The position numbers and the translations under genes were made by a program. Shown here piece by piece: positions 8,580 to 17,200 of a stretch of DNA of 64,000 nt (position 1 is its first letter; each line of letters opens with the position of its first letter). The notes beneath the pieces are model-generated. The model was not told the origin of the DNA. It searched no databases and saw only the letters and a program-made list of their open reading frames with translations. The stretch spans positions 1 through 64,000 of the forward strand of contig DASRJH010000050.1 of NCBI GenBank assembly GCA_035649575.1, in the 5' to 3' direction. This stretch comes from DASVAL01 sp035649575. Lineage in GTDB: Bacteria; Planctomycetota; UBA1135; UBA2386.

Positions 8580-9985
8580 TGCCGACGCACGACGAGCTGC
8601 TGCGCCTCTGCCGCCGCCGGTTCCTCGGCGGTTCGGCGCTCTCGCTCGGCGCGATCGCGCTGCGGCGACTGCTCGGCGACGATCCGACGCCGAGATCGCA
8701 GTTCGCACCGCGCGCGAAGAACGTGATCTACCTGCACATGGAGGGCGCGCCGCCGACGCTCGACATGTTCGATCGCAAGCCGGAGCTCGACCGGCTGCAC
8801 AGGCAGAAGTGCCCCGACTCGTTCCTGCAGAAGGAGCGCTTCGCGTTCATCAAGGGTCACCCGCTGCTGCTCGGCCACCAGCACGGTTGGATCCGCGGGG
8901 CGAACGGCATCGAGGTCTGCGAGCTGTTCCCGCACCTCGCGCAACAACTCGGCGACGTCACGCTCGTGCGTTCGATGGTCACCGACCAGTTCAACCACGC
9001 GCCGGCCGAGCTGTTGTTGTTCTCGGGCGGGCCGCGGCCCGGGCGGCCGTCGATGGGCGCCTGGGTCTCCTACGGTCTCGGCAGCGAGAACCGCGACCTG
9101 CCGGCGTTCGTCGTGATGTTGAGCGGCGGCAACCTGCCGAGCGCGGGCAAGTCGCTCTGGAGCTCCGGCTTCCTGCCCTCGGTGCACCAGGGTGTCGAGT
9201 TCCGTTCGCAGGGCGATCCCGTGCTCTACCTGCAGGATCCGCCGGGGTTCGACCGCGCGCGGCGCGAACGCAGCCTGCGTGCGTTGAACGACCTGAACCG
9301 CGAACACGAGCAGGTCTCGGGCGATCCCGAGACGACGACGCGCATCGCGCAGTGTGAGCTCGCGTTCCGCATGCAGATGTCGGTGCCTGAGGCGGTCGAC
9401 CTCGCGAGCGAGCCGGCCGACGTGCACGCGCTCTACGGCACGACGCCGGGGCAGACCTCGCTTGCGAACAACTGCCTGCTCGCGCGGCGGCTCGTCGAAC
9501 GCGGCGTCCGCTTCGTGCATCTGTTCGACTCGGGATGGGACATCCACGGCACGGGTCCTGGCGACGACCTGATGACGCAGTTCCCGACGAAGGCGAAGCA
9601 GCTCGACCAGGCGCTGTCCGCGTTGTTGATCGACCTGCGCCGCCGCGGGCTGCTCGACGAGACGCTCGTGGTGTGGGGCGGCGAGTTCGGGCGCACGCCG
9701 ATGAACGAAGCGCGCAACGGCAGCAAGTTCCTGGGCCGCGATCACCACCCGCACTGCTTCTCGATGCTGCTCGCGGGCGGCGGGGTGAAGCGGGGGGTGG
9801 TCATCGGCGCGACCGACGAGCTCGGTTACAGGGTGACCGACACGCCTATCCACGTGCACGACCTGCAGGCGACGATGCTGTATCTGCTCGGCGTCGACCA
9901 CGAGAGGCTGACGTTCAAGTCGCAGGGGCGCGCGTTCCGGCTCACGGACGTGCACGGCGTGGTGCGGTGCGAATTGCTCGCGTGA
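8576..9985 (+). CDS. DUF1501 family Tat-exported protein (sulfatase-like fold)
   Basis: 469 residues from ATG 8576, which overlaps the upstream stop as ATGA; the next codon is also ATG. A twin-arginine signal is clear: RRRFLGGSALSLG followed by AIALRRLL. The body carries the standard DUF1501 features: NVIYLHMEGAPPTLDMFD near the N-terminus, RSMVTDQFNHAPAE, SGWDIHG in the middle, and VVWGGEFGRTPMNE, then GRDHHPHCFSMLLAGGGVKR near the C-terminus. These metal-ligand-like Asp/His positions are shared with alkaline-phosphatase superfamily proteins. It is the partner of the DUF1549/1553 protein upstream. Copies of its last ~330 and ~95 bases recur at 10375-10726 and 11509-11605. Confidence 0.92.
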   Translation: MMPTHDELLRLCRRRFLGGSALSLGAIALRRLLGDDPTPRSQFAPRAKNVIYLHMEGAPPTLDMFDRKPELDRLHRQKCPDSFLQKERFAFIKGHPLLLGHQHGWIRGANGIEVCELFPHLAQQLGDVTLVRSMVTDQFNHAPAELLLFSGGPRPGRPSMGAWVSYGLGSENRDLPAFVVMLSGGNLPSAGKSLWSSGFLPSVHQGVEFRSQGDPVLYLQDPPGFDRARRERSLRALNDLNREHEQVSGDPETTTRIAQCELAFRMQMSVPEAVDLASEPADVHALYGTTPGQTSLANNCLLARRLVERGVRFVHLFDSGWDIHGTGPGDDLMTQFPTKAKQLDQALSALLIDLRRRGLLDETLVVWGGEFGRTPMNEARNGSKFLGRDHHPHCFSMLLAGGGVKRGVVIGATDELGYRVTDTPIHVHDLQATMLYLLGVDHERLTFKSQGRAFRLTDVHGVVRCELLA

Positions 9986-10115
9986 GCCGGGCCATTCGGA
10001 TCGAGAACTGCGTGAGGCCATCGTGGGCCACTCCTCCCGAGGACGTCTACTTCTGGTAGCCTTTGTCACCGCCGGGGGGCGATTCGCCTCATCAGCGGGC
10101 GCAAGGCAACACGTC

Positions 10116-10373
10116 ATGAGCGCGAAGACTACGAGAAGAACAGCGGGTCCTAGTCTGCACGACGGACCGGACCCGGGGCTGGTTCGTGAGTATCGCTTCG
10201 ACTACGGCAAGTCGCGATCGAATCGATTCGCGCGCCGCGTACGTCGCGATGCAGTAGTCGTGGTCCTCGACGCGGATGTCGCCGCAGTCTTTCGTGACCC
10301 GAAGCGGGTCAATGCTCTCCTGCGCGCCGCCATCGCGGCCCTCGAGAAGAAGCCACCTCGGCGGGCTGGCTGA
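10116..10373 (+). CDS. Small antitoxin-like protein
   Basis: 85 residues from ATG 10116 (MSAKTTRRTAGP). The core has EYRFDYGKSRSNRFARR, then VVVVLDADVAAVFRDP, then VNALLRAAIAALEK. This layout (a Y-D-F/Y-x-basic segment, a hydrophobic strand with LD-x-DVA-x-VF, and a short C-terminal helix) matches a family of small bacterial proteins generally treated as antitoxin-like. The upstream 130 bp is intergenic and could hold its promoter. No toxin gene follows: the next sequence is a decayed DUF1501 tail, so any partner may have been lost. A longer reading from 10023 is possible but lacks family-like sequence. Confidence 0.6.
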   Translation: MSAKTTRRTAGPSLHDGPDPGLVREYRFDYGKSRSNRFARRVRRDAVVVVLDADVAAVFRDPKRVNALLRAAIAALEKKPPRRAG

Positions 10374-10374
10374 C

Positions 10375-10726
10375 GGCGCGGCGGCCCCGGCTGCTCGACG
10401 AGACGCTCGTCGTGTGGCGCGGCGAGTTCGGGCGCACGCCGATGAACGAAGCGCGCGACGACAGAAAGTTCCTGGGCGGGATCACCACCAGCACTGCTTC
10501 TCGATCCTGCTCGCGGGCGGCGGCGTGAAACGAGGGGTCGTGGTGGGGGCGACCGACGAGCTGGGTTACCGGGTCACCGACACAGAGGTCCAAGTGCACG
10601 ACCTGCCGGCGACGATGCTGGATCTGCTCGGCGTCGACCACTAGAAGCTGACGTTCAAGTCGCAGGGCCGCGCGTTCCGGCTCACGGGCGTGCACGGTGT
10701 CGTGCGGCGCCGATTCTTGCAAGAGG
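10375..10726 (+). pseudogene. Decayed 3' fragment of a DUF1501 gene
   Basis: This stretch repeats bases about 9640-9980 of the intact DUF1501 gene (for example GCTGCTCGACGAGACGCTCG and GGCGAGTTCGGGCGCACGCC are shared). It has a one-base deletion near 10480 (GGGCGGGATC versus GGGCCGCGATC), and an in-frame TAG near 10642 where the intact gene has GAG. Only the C-terminal third is present and there is no start. It is a dead duplicate. Confidence 0.85.
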
Positions 10727-10775
10727 GTGAAACCCTGCCCGCGGACCCGGGGTGAGCGGACGGCCGCGCGTGCTG

Positions 10776-11456
10776 GGTTTTTTCGGGATGGCCGCGCTTT
10801 CTCACCTCGCTCGTTCCACTGCTTTCTGCGGCCCGGTTGTCGGGTCGCCGAGGCCCCCTATGCTGCTGCGATCGGTTTCTGCGATGACCACCGTCACCAC
10901 GAAGCTCCCCCGCAAGCGCATGTCGCTCGCCGCGTTCATGGCCCGTCCCGAATGCTCGGGGCGGATCGAAGAGCTTCTGGACGGGGAACTGGTCGTGAGT
11001 CCAACGGCGAACGAACGGCACAGCTTCATCAGTTCGAAACTCGCGAAGCAGATCGATCCACAGTTCGAAGGCCTCGGGCGCTTCTACAGCAACCCGCTGA
11101 CCGTGGTCCTCGACGAATCGTGCACGCCAGCGCCGGATCTCTGCGGCATCGTCAACGAGCGCTTGCACATCGTCCGCGACGGATATCCTCGCGGGGCTCC
11201 TGACTTCGTGATCGAGATCCTGTCGCCATCGAACCGCCGCAACGACCTGATCCGCAAGAAGCGGCTCTACGCCGCACACGGAGTGCGCGAGTACTGGATA
11301 GTCGACGGTGCCGCCGAAACGGTGACGCGGTTCTGGCTACGCAACGGTCGTTACGCGCGCGGTGAGGTGCGGCACCGTTCGATCCGGATGCGCATCCTGC
11401 CGCAGATAGCTGTCGACTTGATGGCCATCTGGCGGCCGCTGCGCGCAGGTCCGTGA
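10776..11456 (+). repeat. Uma2-containing direct repeat, copy 1
   Basis: About 680 bp that recur at 12157-12841 in the same orientation with high identity. The similarity begins about 105 bp before the Uma2 start, near TTTTTTCGGGATGGCC, and runs through the gene end. Differences are scattered substitutions plus small indels, so the duplication is not recent. Confidence 0.85.
10884..11456 (+). CDS. Uma2 family (DUF820) PD-(D/E)xK endonuclease-like protein, intact copy
   Basis: 190 residues from ATG 10884 (MTTVTTKLPRKRMSL). It shows the Uma2 signatures in order: RIEELLDGELVVSP near residue 30, RHSFISSKLAKQI, the PD motif in APDLCGIV, then GAPDFVIEILSPSNRRNDL with KK and YAAHGVREYWIVD. The Asp, Glu and Lys expected of a restriction-endonuclease-like fold are all present, so this copy could be active. 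The family is abundant in cyanobacteria and planctomycetes; its cellular role is unsettled and often linked to mobile DNA. A longer start at 10752 is possible, but that upstream part lies in a degenerate repeated region and looks non-coding. A frameshifted twin lies at 12270. Confidence 0.88.
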   Translation: MTTVTTKLPRKRMSLAAFMARPECSGRIEELLDGELVVSPTANERHSFISSKLAKQIDPQFEGLGRFYSNPLTVVLDESCTPAPDLCGIVNERLHIVRDGYPRGAPDFVIEILSPSNRRNDLIRKKRLYAAHGVREYWIVDGAAETVTRFWLRNGRYARGEVRHRSIRMRILPQIAVDLMAIWRPLRAGP

Positions 11457-11508
11457 GCCGAGCGCTGAGCGGGGCGGTGAGTCTGCCAGGGTGAACCATG
11501 CGTGCGGA

Positions 11509-11605
11509 CTCGGCGCGACCACGAGAACTGACCTTCAAGTCGCAAAGGGCGCGCGTTCCGCTCACGGACGTGCACGGCGTCGTGCGGCGCGAACTGCTCG
11601 CGTGA
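11509..11605 (+). pseudogene. Second DUF1501 3' remnant (about 97 bp)
   Basis: Bases 11509-11605 align with the last ~100 bases of the DUF1501 gene at 8576-9985, sharing TTCAAGTCGCA, CTCACGGACGTGCACGGCGT and the final CTGCTCGCGTGA. There are single-base indels in the middle and no upstream coding portion. With the fragment at 10375 it makes a third copy of the same tail. Confidence 0.8.
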
Positions 11606-11663
11606 CGCTCGAACTGCGCGGAGTCGGCAGAAGGCCTTCGGGCGCTGACGGGCTGGGTTGCGC

Positions 11664-11891
11664 TCAGCCCGCGGACGGCTCGCTCTCCGCGCGCAGGCGG
11701 CTCCGCACCACCGCGGTGGTGATGGTGGTGGTGATCGCGGCGGTCAGGGCTGCGAACAACGCGCGGTCCTCTGCGACAGGGGTCAGCTTGAGCGTCAGTC
11801 CCGTGATCACGCCCACGACGACGCCGACGACAACGGTCAGGGTGACGACGCGGCCGATCGATGTGGATGGAGAGGTCTGGTTCATGTCCAT
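11664..11891 (-). CDS. Small predicted membrane protein
   Basis: 75 residues from ATG 11891 (MDMNQTSPS), or 73 from the ATG two codons later. There is one clear hydrophobic segment, VVTLTVVVGVVVGVITGLTL, then a short polar stretch with AEDRALFAAL, then a Thr/Ala-rich second hydrophobic segment (AAITTTITTAVV), and a basic C-terminus RSRLRAESE. This looks like a two-helix membrane protein with a hairpin. No family is recognised. It is isolated between gene remnants and points leftwards. Coding is supported by high GC at third positions and a clean stop, but it could be spurious. Confidence 0.5.
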   Translation of the reverse strand: MDMNQTSPSTSIGRVVTLTVVVGVVVGVITGLTLKLTPVAEDRALFAALTAAITTTITTAVVRSRLRAESEPSAG

Positions 11892-11970
11892 TCCGGGTCG
11901 GGATTGTCCATCGACATGACGCGACCTGCAAGTGGTCGGCCGCCGAGAAGTCGAGAGTCCACGCGGGGCG

Positions 11971-12075
11971 TCAGGGCTGGATCGTGATGTCGAGCGCGTT
12001 CGTGGCCGAGAAGCCCATCGGTGGGCAGGGTGCCGGAGCACCAGGGCCGAGCCACAGGAACTGCGCGAAGAGCCA
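11971..12075 (-). pseudogene. Remnant of the C-terminus of a secreted protein
   Basis: Read on the minus strand, 12075 to 11971 gives a short C-terminal phrase: LFAQFLWLGPGAPAPCPP, then MGFSATNALDITIQP and a stop. This resembles the closing segment of extracellular planctomycete proteins (aromatic strand, Pro-Cys-Pro, then SAxNALD and a short strand). Upstream of LFAQ the frame becomes basic and non-protein-like, so only the tail survives. Confidence 0.45.
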
Positions 12076-12156
12076 CCGGTCACGCCTCGAGACCATTCGA
12101 GGAAGTCGTCGATGCTGGCAGCCTTCTCTCGAGCCTCGAACCGCGCCTTGCTTCGC

Positions 12157-12841
12157 CTGCCGCGTTTTTCGGGATGGCCGCGCTTTTTCACGTCCCTCGT
12201 TCCACTGCTCTCGACGGCCCGGTTGTCGAGCCGTCGGGGCCCCCTATGCTGTTGCGATCGGATTCTGCGATGACCACCGTCACCACGAAGCTCCGCCGCA
12301 AGCGCATGTCGCTGGCCGCGTTCATGGCCCGCCCCGAATGCTCGGGGCGGATCGAAGAGCTTCTGGACGGGGAACTGGTCGTGAGTCCGCCGGCGAACCA
12401 CCGGCACAGCTTCATCGGTTCGCAACTCGGGGAGCAGATCGGCCCACAGTTCGAAGTCCTCGGGCTCTTCTTCAGCAACCCGCTGACCCTGGTCCTCGAC
12501 GAATCGTGCGCGCCGGCTCCGGATCTCTGCGGCATCGTCACCGAGCGCCTGCACATCCTGCGGGACGGATACCCTCACGGGGCTCCTGACTTCGTGATCG
12601 AGATCCTCTCGCCATCGAATCGCAGCAACGACCTGATCCGCAAGAAACGCGTCTACGCCGAACACGGAGTGCGTGAGTACTGGATCGTCGATGGTGCCTC
12701 CGAACGGTGACGCGCTTCTGGTTGCGCAACCATCGCTACCCGCGCGGCGAAGTGCGACACCGTTCGATCCGGCTACGCATCCTGCCACAGGTCGGTGTCG
12801 ACCTGATGGCGATCTGGCGACCGCTGCGGGCCGGGCCGTGA
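12157..12841 (+). repeat. Uma2-containing direct repeat, copy 2
   Basis: The second copy of the unit at 10776-11456, again starting at a T-run followed by CGGGATGGCCGCGC and ending at the Uma2 stop. It includes the same upstream leader (CCCCCTATGCTG) and a frameshifted gene. Confidence 0.85.
12270..12841 (+). pseudogene. Uma2 family gene, frameshifted copy
   Basis: Starts at ATG 12270 (MTTVTTKLRRKRMSL) and matches the intact copy through RIEELLDGELVVSP, APDLCGIV, GAPDFVIEILSPSNRSNDL and VREYWIVDGAS. One A is missing near 12700 (TCCGAACGG here, GCCGAAACGG in the intact copy). The frame therefore hits TGA at 12708-12710, about 43 codons early. The rest of the gene survives in the +1 frame (TRFWLRNHRYPRGEVRHRS to PLRAGP) and ends with TGA at 12839-12841. 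The catalytic motifs lie before the break, so a shortened protein of 146 residues could still fold. I treat it as a decaying duplicate. Confidence 0.8.
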
Positions 12842-12970
12842 TGGCTACCGCGCGCAGAGCCTGCTGGCCACCGACAAGTTCAGTAGCATGAGCCGGCCAT
12901 GCGGTTCGAGAACCAAGGGCAGAGCGGCACCAGCGAAGACGGGCGCGGCTGCGGCGCGGCGCACGTAGCC

Positions 12971-14170
12971 ATGCGGGGCACCTGGCGATCCTTCGTCCGC
13001 GCTGCGTTCGCGCTCGCCATCGTCGCGGCGGCTGCGGCCACGCAGGGCTTGCCGGCGATACGCCGCGACCTGCGAGGCACGGTCGACGGCACCAGCGGCG
13101 CCCGCGTGCGCGTCACGGTCTGGCACAACGACATGGATGGGCACTCGATGGAGCCCATCGCCGAGGGCTTTGCGGCAGCCGACGGCACCTTCGAGTTCCG
13201 CGACGTCGCGTGGTTGCAGCGCCAGCAATGGGGCAGCAACCTAGTCGTCGTCGTGGCGCGCTGCGAACGCCGAGTCGGTTTGCTCGAGATTCGGGGCGAC
13301 GGCGTCGCGATCGATCGGCTGCGTGTGACGCTCTTGGACACCGTCGATCTGCATGGCATGCTTCGCAACCAGGACGGCGGCGCACCGATCGCCAATGCAT
13401 GGGTCAGGCCCGCGTTCTTCGGGCAAGGGAAGAATGGCGCGGCAGTGACGATCACCGAGCCCCTGCTGCCGTGGCACGCCGTCACCGACGCCGACGGGCG
13501 CTTCACGCTCAAGGGCGTGCCGGCGATGCCTCCGCTGAGACTGCTCGCGGGTCACGACGACTTCGGCCGCGAGTGGATCGACGTCCCTGACCTCGCGAAG
13601 CCGATCGATGCGGGCCTGGAACTCGGCGGCAAGGTCAGCGGCGTCGTGCTGCTGCCCGATGGCAAGCCGGCCGCCCGCGCTCTCGTGGAGACTGCGGGCC
13701 AGGGCATGGGCTACGGACGAACGACGACCGACGACCACGGCCGGTTCTGCCTCAAGGGACTGCGCGCGGACGTCTACAAGGTGTGGGCCGAAGCCCCGGA
13801 CCTCACCGTGATCGCCGTGCTCGGCCTCGAAGTTAAGCCTCGATCTCACCTCGAGGACCGGACTGTGCAGCTCGTTCGCGGCGGCTTCATCGTCGGGCGC
13901 CTGGTCGACGCGACGACGGGTCAACCGTTTGTCCCTGGCCCATTCACCGACGTCGCGATGTATGGGCCAGCGCGCGGCGACGGCGGCGCCTGCGAGGCCA
14001 CACCCGTCCTGCCGGACGGCACGTTCCGCATCCGCGCGCCCGCGGGCAAGAACCGCATCTACTTGCGCGCTGCCGGCGGTTGGAGCGAGCCGAGCGAGGT
14101 CGTCGACGTCGTCGAAGGCGAGGAGACGAAGGTCGAATGGAAGCTGCGCAAGGCCGGTCGCAAGAAGTGA
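12971..14170 (+). CDS. Secreted CarboxypepD_reg-like protein
   Basis: About 399 residues from ATG 12971, chosen because it gives a signal peptide at once (MRGTWRSFVRAAFALAIVAA, then AAATQG); an ATG at 12899 would add 24 residues before it. The mature protein is a string of beta-sandwich units with phrases such as DGTFEFRDVAW, DADGRFTLKGVP, GKVSGVVLLPDGKPAARALV, DDHGRFCLKGLRADVYKVW and GRLVDATTGQPFVPGPF. These match carboxypeptidase-regulatory-like domains, which act as extracellular scaffolds or binding modules. There is no enzyme motif. It differs from the two larger CarboxypepD_reg proteins in this window in having neither a sigma domain nor an internal membrane helix. Confidence 0.82.
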   Translation: MRGTWRSFVRAAFALAIVAAAAATQGLPAIRRDLRGTVDGTSGARVRVTVWHNDMDGHSMEPIAEGFAAADGTFEFRDVAWLQRQQWGSNLVVVVARCERRVGLLEIRGDGVAIDRLRVTLLDTVDLHGMLRNQDGGAPIANAWVRPAFFGQGKNGAAVTITEPLLPWHAVTDADGRFTLKGVPAMPPLRLLAGHDDFGREWIDVPDLAKPIDAGLELGGKVSGVVLLPDGKPAARALVETAGQGMGYGRTTTDDHGRFCLKGLRADVYKVWAEAPDLTVIAVLGLEVKPRSHLEDRTVQLVRGGFIVGRLVDATTGQPFVPGPFTDVAMYGPARGDGGACEATPVLPDGTFRIRAPAGKNRIYLRAAGGWSEPSEVVDVVEGEETKVEWKLRKAGRKK

Positions 14171-14213
14171 CAGTTCCCTCGAGGCCGCGCCGACGGCACC
14201 CGCATCACCGCGG

Positions 14214-14238
14214 CGCCGGCGGATTCGGCACGCCGGCG
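14214..14238. terminator. Candidate bidirectional terminator hairpin
   Basis: CGCCGGCG at 14214-14221 is repeated at 14231-14238. Because the octamer is self-complementary, the two form an 8-bp GC stem with a 9-base loop. It sits in the 72-bp gap between convergent genes ending at 14170 and 14243. No T-run follows on either strand. Confidence 0.4.
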
Positions 14239-14242
14239 ATCG

Positions 14243-17200
14243 CTACTTCGTCTGCTTCGCGAGGAACGCGATCAGGTCGCGGATCTGGCGCCGCGACAAC
14301 GGGCCGCCCATGGCGGGCATCGCGCTCGCGCCGTTCGGCGTGCGCTTCGCGACCTTGCTCCACGGGATCTCGGTGGCTTCGCCCGAGACGCCGACGATCG
14401 TCACGGCACCGTCCTGGTCCTTCGTGATGAACCCGACCTGCACGCCGCCGTCGTGCAGCTCGACCGTGGTCGAGCCGAAGCCCTCGGCGATGCGCGCGCT
14501 CGGCGTGATCAGCGCTTCGAGCAGGTAGTCGCGCGTCTGCTTCTTGCCGATGCCGTCGAGCACGGGACCCGCGTTGCCGCCCGTGCCCGACAGCGTGTGG
14601 CAACGCGTGCAGCGCGTGGCCTCGAAGTCGAAGAACACCTTCTTGCCCTCCTTCGGATCGCCGCCTTCGCGGCAGACCAGGTAGTCGCCGAGCGGACCTG
14701 TCGTCTTGTTGGCCCGCGCCAGGAGCATCGACTGGATCGTGGCGTCGAGCTGCTTGCCCGCGGCTTCCAGCACGTCGAGCTGCAGCGGTGGTTCCACCTC
14801 GTCGCGCTGCAGCCGCTCGAGCCACGACACGAGCAGTTGCGTCGCAGCTTCGTGCTTGCACTCCGCCAGGGCCACGAACGCGGCCTGCTTCTCCGCGACC
14901 GGCGCGTTCTCGAGCAAGGTCGCGAGGATCGGCACGGCCTTCTCGGGGGCCGTGCGCGAGAGCAGCTCGATCGCGCGCTTGCGCAGACGCACGGGGGCCG
15001 TCGCATCGATCGCGGCGACCGTCTGCGGCAACTGCGGAGCAGCCATCGCGTCGAGCGCATCGAGCGCCGCGGTGCGCGCCGCGTCTTCGCGCCCGCCATC
15101 GAGCACGACCTTCGCGAGCGCCTCGGCGCAGCCGAGCAAGTTCATCTTGCCGGCGGCGGTCGCAGTGGCTTCGGCGACCACGCGGTCCGCCAACAGGCGT
15201 TCGACCGCGCCCTCGAAGCACGCGACGACGATCTCGCCGCGCGGATGCCGGCACGGCCGCCAATTGCCGCCGACGCGGTCCTGTCCGTGCGGCTTCTGCC
15301 ACTCGGCGAGCACTTCGATCGCCTCGATGCGCGTCTTCGCGGGGTGGTCCGCGAGACAGGCGAGGTGCACGAGCGCTTCGCCGTTCTCGGTCTCGCCGAG
15401 CATGCGGTTGGCGTTGATCGCGCGCCAGTCGATCGCCTCCGTGTCGGGAACATCGTCGTAGCAGAGTCGCGCGAGCGCCGGCATCGCCTCGGGAATCGGT
15501 TCCCCGTAGATCGCGCGCGCTGCTTCCTGGCGCAGCGCAGCCTCGGGGGCCACGAGGAAGTGCGCGACCCCGGCGTCCTTGCGCCGCGCGAGCGCCAACA
15601 ACACCCCGAGGCGGACCGCGAAGCTCGCGTCGGTCCTGGCATCGAGCAACATCGCGCGCGGCGCGACGGACGCCAGCGCGAACACCACGGCGTGGCGCAG
15701 CACGTGGTCTCGGTCGTCGTTGTGGCGCAGCAGCGCCAGCAGTGCCTTCGCAGCCGCTTCGCCCGCAGGTTCGCCGATGCGCGAAAGAGCCAACGCGGCC
15801 TCCTTCTTCACGCGTGAGTTGCTGTCCTCGAGCGCCTTCGTGAGCCCCTTCAGCGCTTTCGCGATCCTGGAGTCGCCGAGCACCCTCGCCGCCATCGCGC
15901 GCACGTCGGCGTCACCGTCGTCGAGCAGCGCCGCCACACCTTCGAGTGCTTTCGGATCCTTGCGGCCCAACACGCCGAGCCCCCAGATCCCGTGCAGTCG
16001 CGGCAGACGCGGCCCCGGTGTCTTCGCGACATCGAGCAGCACTTCCCTGGCGCCGAGGTCGACGAGCGCGAACTGCGCGGCCTGCCGGACCCTTCGGTCG
16101 GCATGCGACAGCAGCGGCCGCAGCTCGGCCGCGGAGCGTTCGGCGAGGTTGCTCGCGAGCAGGTTTGACACGTTGCGCAACGCCATGTCGTTCGCCATCT
16201 GCGGCGTGCGCACGCGGTAGATGCGGCCCTTGCCGGTCTTGTTCCAGCCCGAGACCCAGTCGAGCACGTAGAGCGCGCCGTCCGGGCCGAACTCGACGTC
16301 GGTGCAGAGCACGCCGAAGATCGGCTTCGATGCGCTCGCGAGCTCGAAGCCCGCGCCGGCCCGCTGCACCCGCAGCGCGTGCACGCCGCTGTAGCTGTTG
16401 CCGCCGCGGAAGTCGCACAGGAAGAAGCAGTCGCGATACTGCTCGGGCAGGCCTGTGCCGGGGTCGTAGCAGAGCCCCGACGGGCCGTCGGCGAAGTTCA
16501 CGATCGGCGGCATGATCCACGCGGGCTGGCCGGGGTGCCGCGGGTGCCACATCTTCTCGCGGTTCCAGGCGCCGCGGTCCTGCAGCCACTGGTAGCCGAT
16601 GCGCCAGCCGCTGTCGGCGCCGGGCACGACCGGTACGAAGCGCGCGCGGTCGCCGCCGTCGCTGTTGTTGTCGCCCGTGAAGAGGTCGCCCCACTGGTCG
16701 AACGCGAGCTCCTGCGGGTTGCGCAGCCCGCGGTGCACGACCTCGAGGTCGCTGCCGTCGAGCTCGCAGCGCAGTACCGCGCCTTCGTGCGGATAGGCGA
16801 ACGTGCGGTCGCCCTGCTGCACGTGGAAGCCGCGGTCGCCGATCGAGAACCAGAGGCGGCGGTCGGGGCCGACGATGAGGCCGTGCAGGTCGTGGCCGAT
16901 CAGCGAGGTGTGCACGCCATAGCCGTCGTGCACGACGTGCCGTTCGTCGGCGACGCCGTCGCCGTTGGTGTCGCGCAGGCGCCAGAGCTTCGGGATGTTC
17001 GTGAAGTACACGTCGTTGCCGACCGGCAGTACGCCCGAGGCGATGCCCTCGGCGAGGTCCGCGAAGCCGTCGGCGAACACCGTGCAGCGATCGAGCGAGC
17101 CGTTCTTGTCGGTGTCGGCGAGCATGCGGATGCGCTCGGAGAACGCCGCGTACCTCGGGATGTCCTTCGCGATGTGCTTCTCGTACTTCGCGATGCGGTC

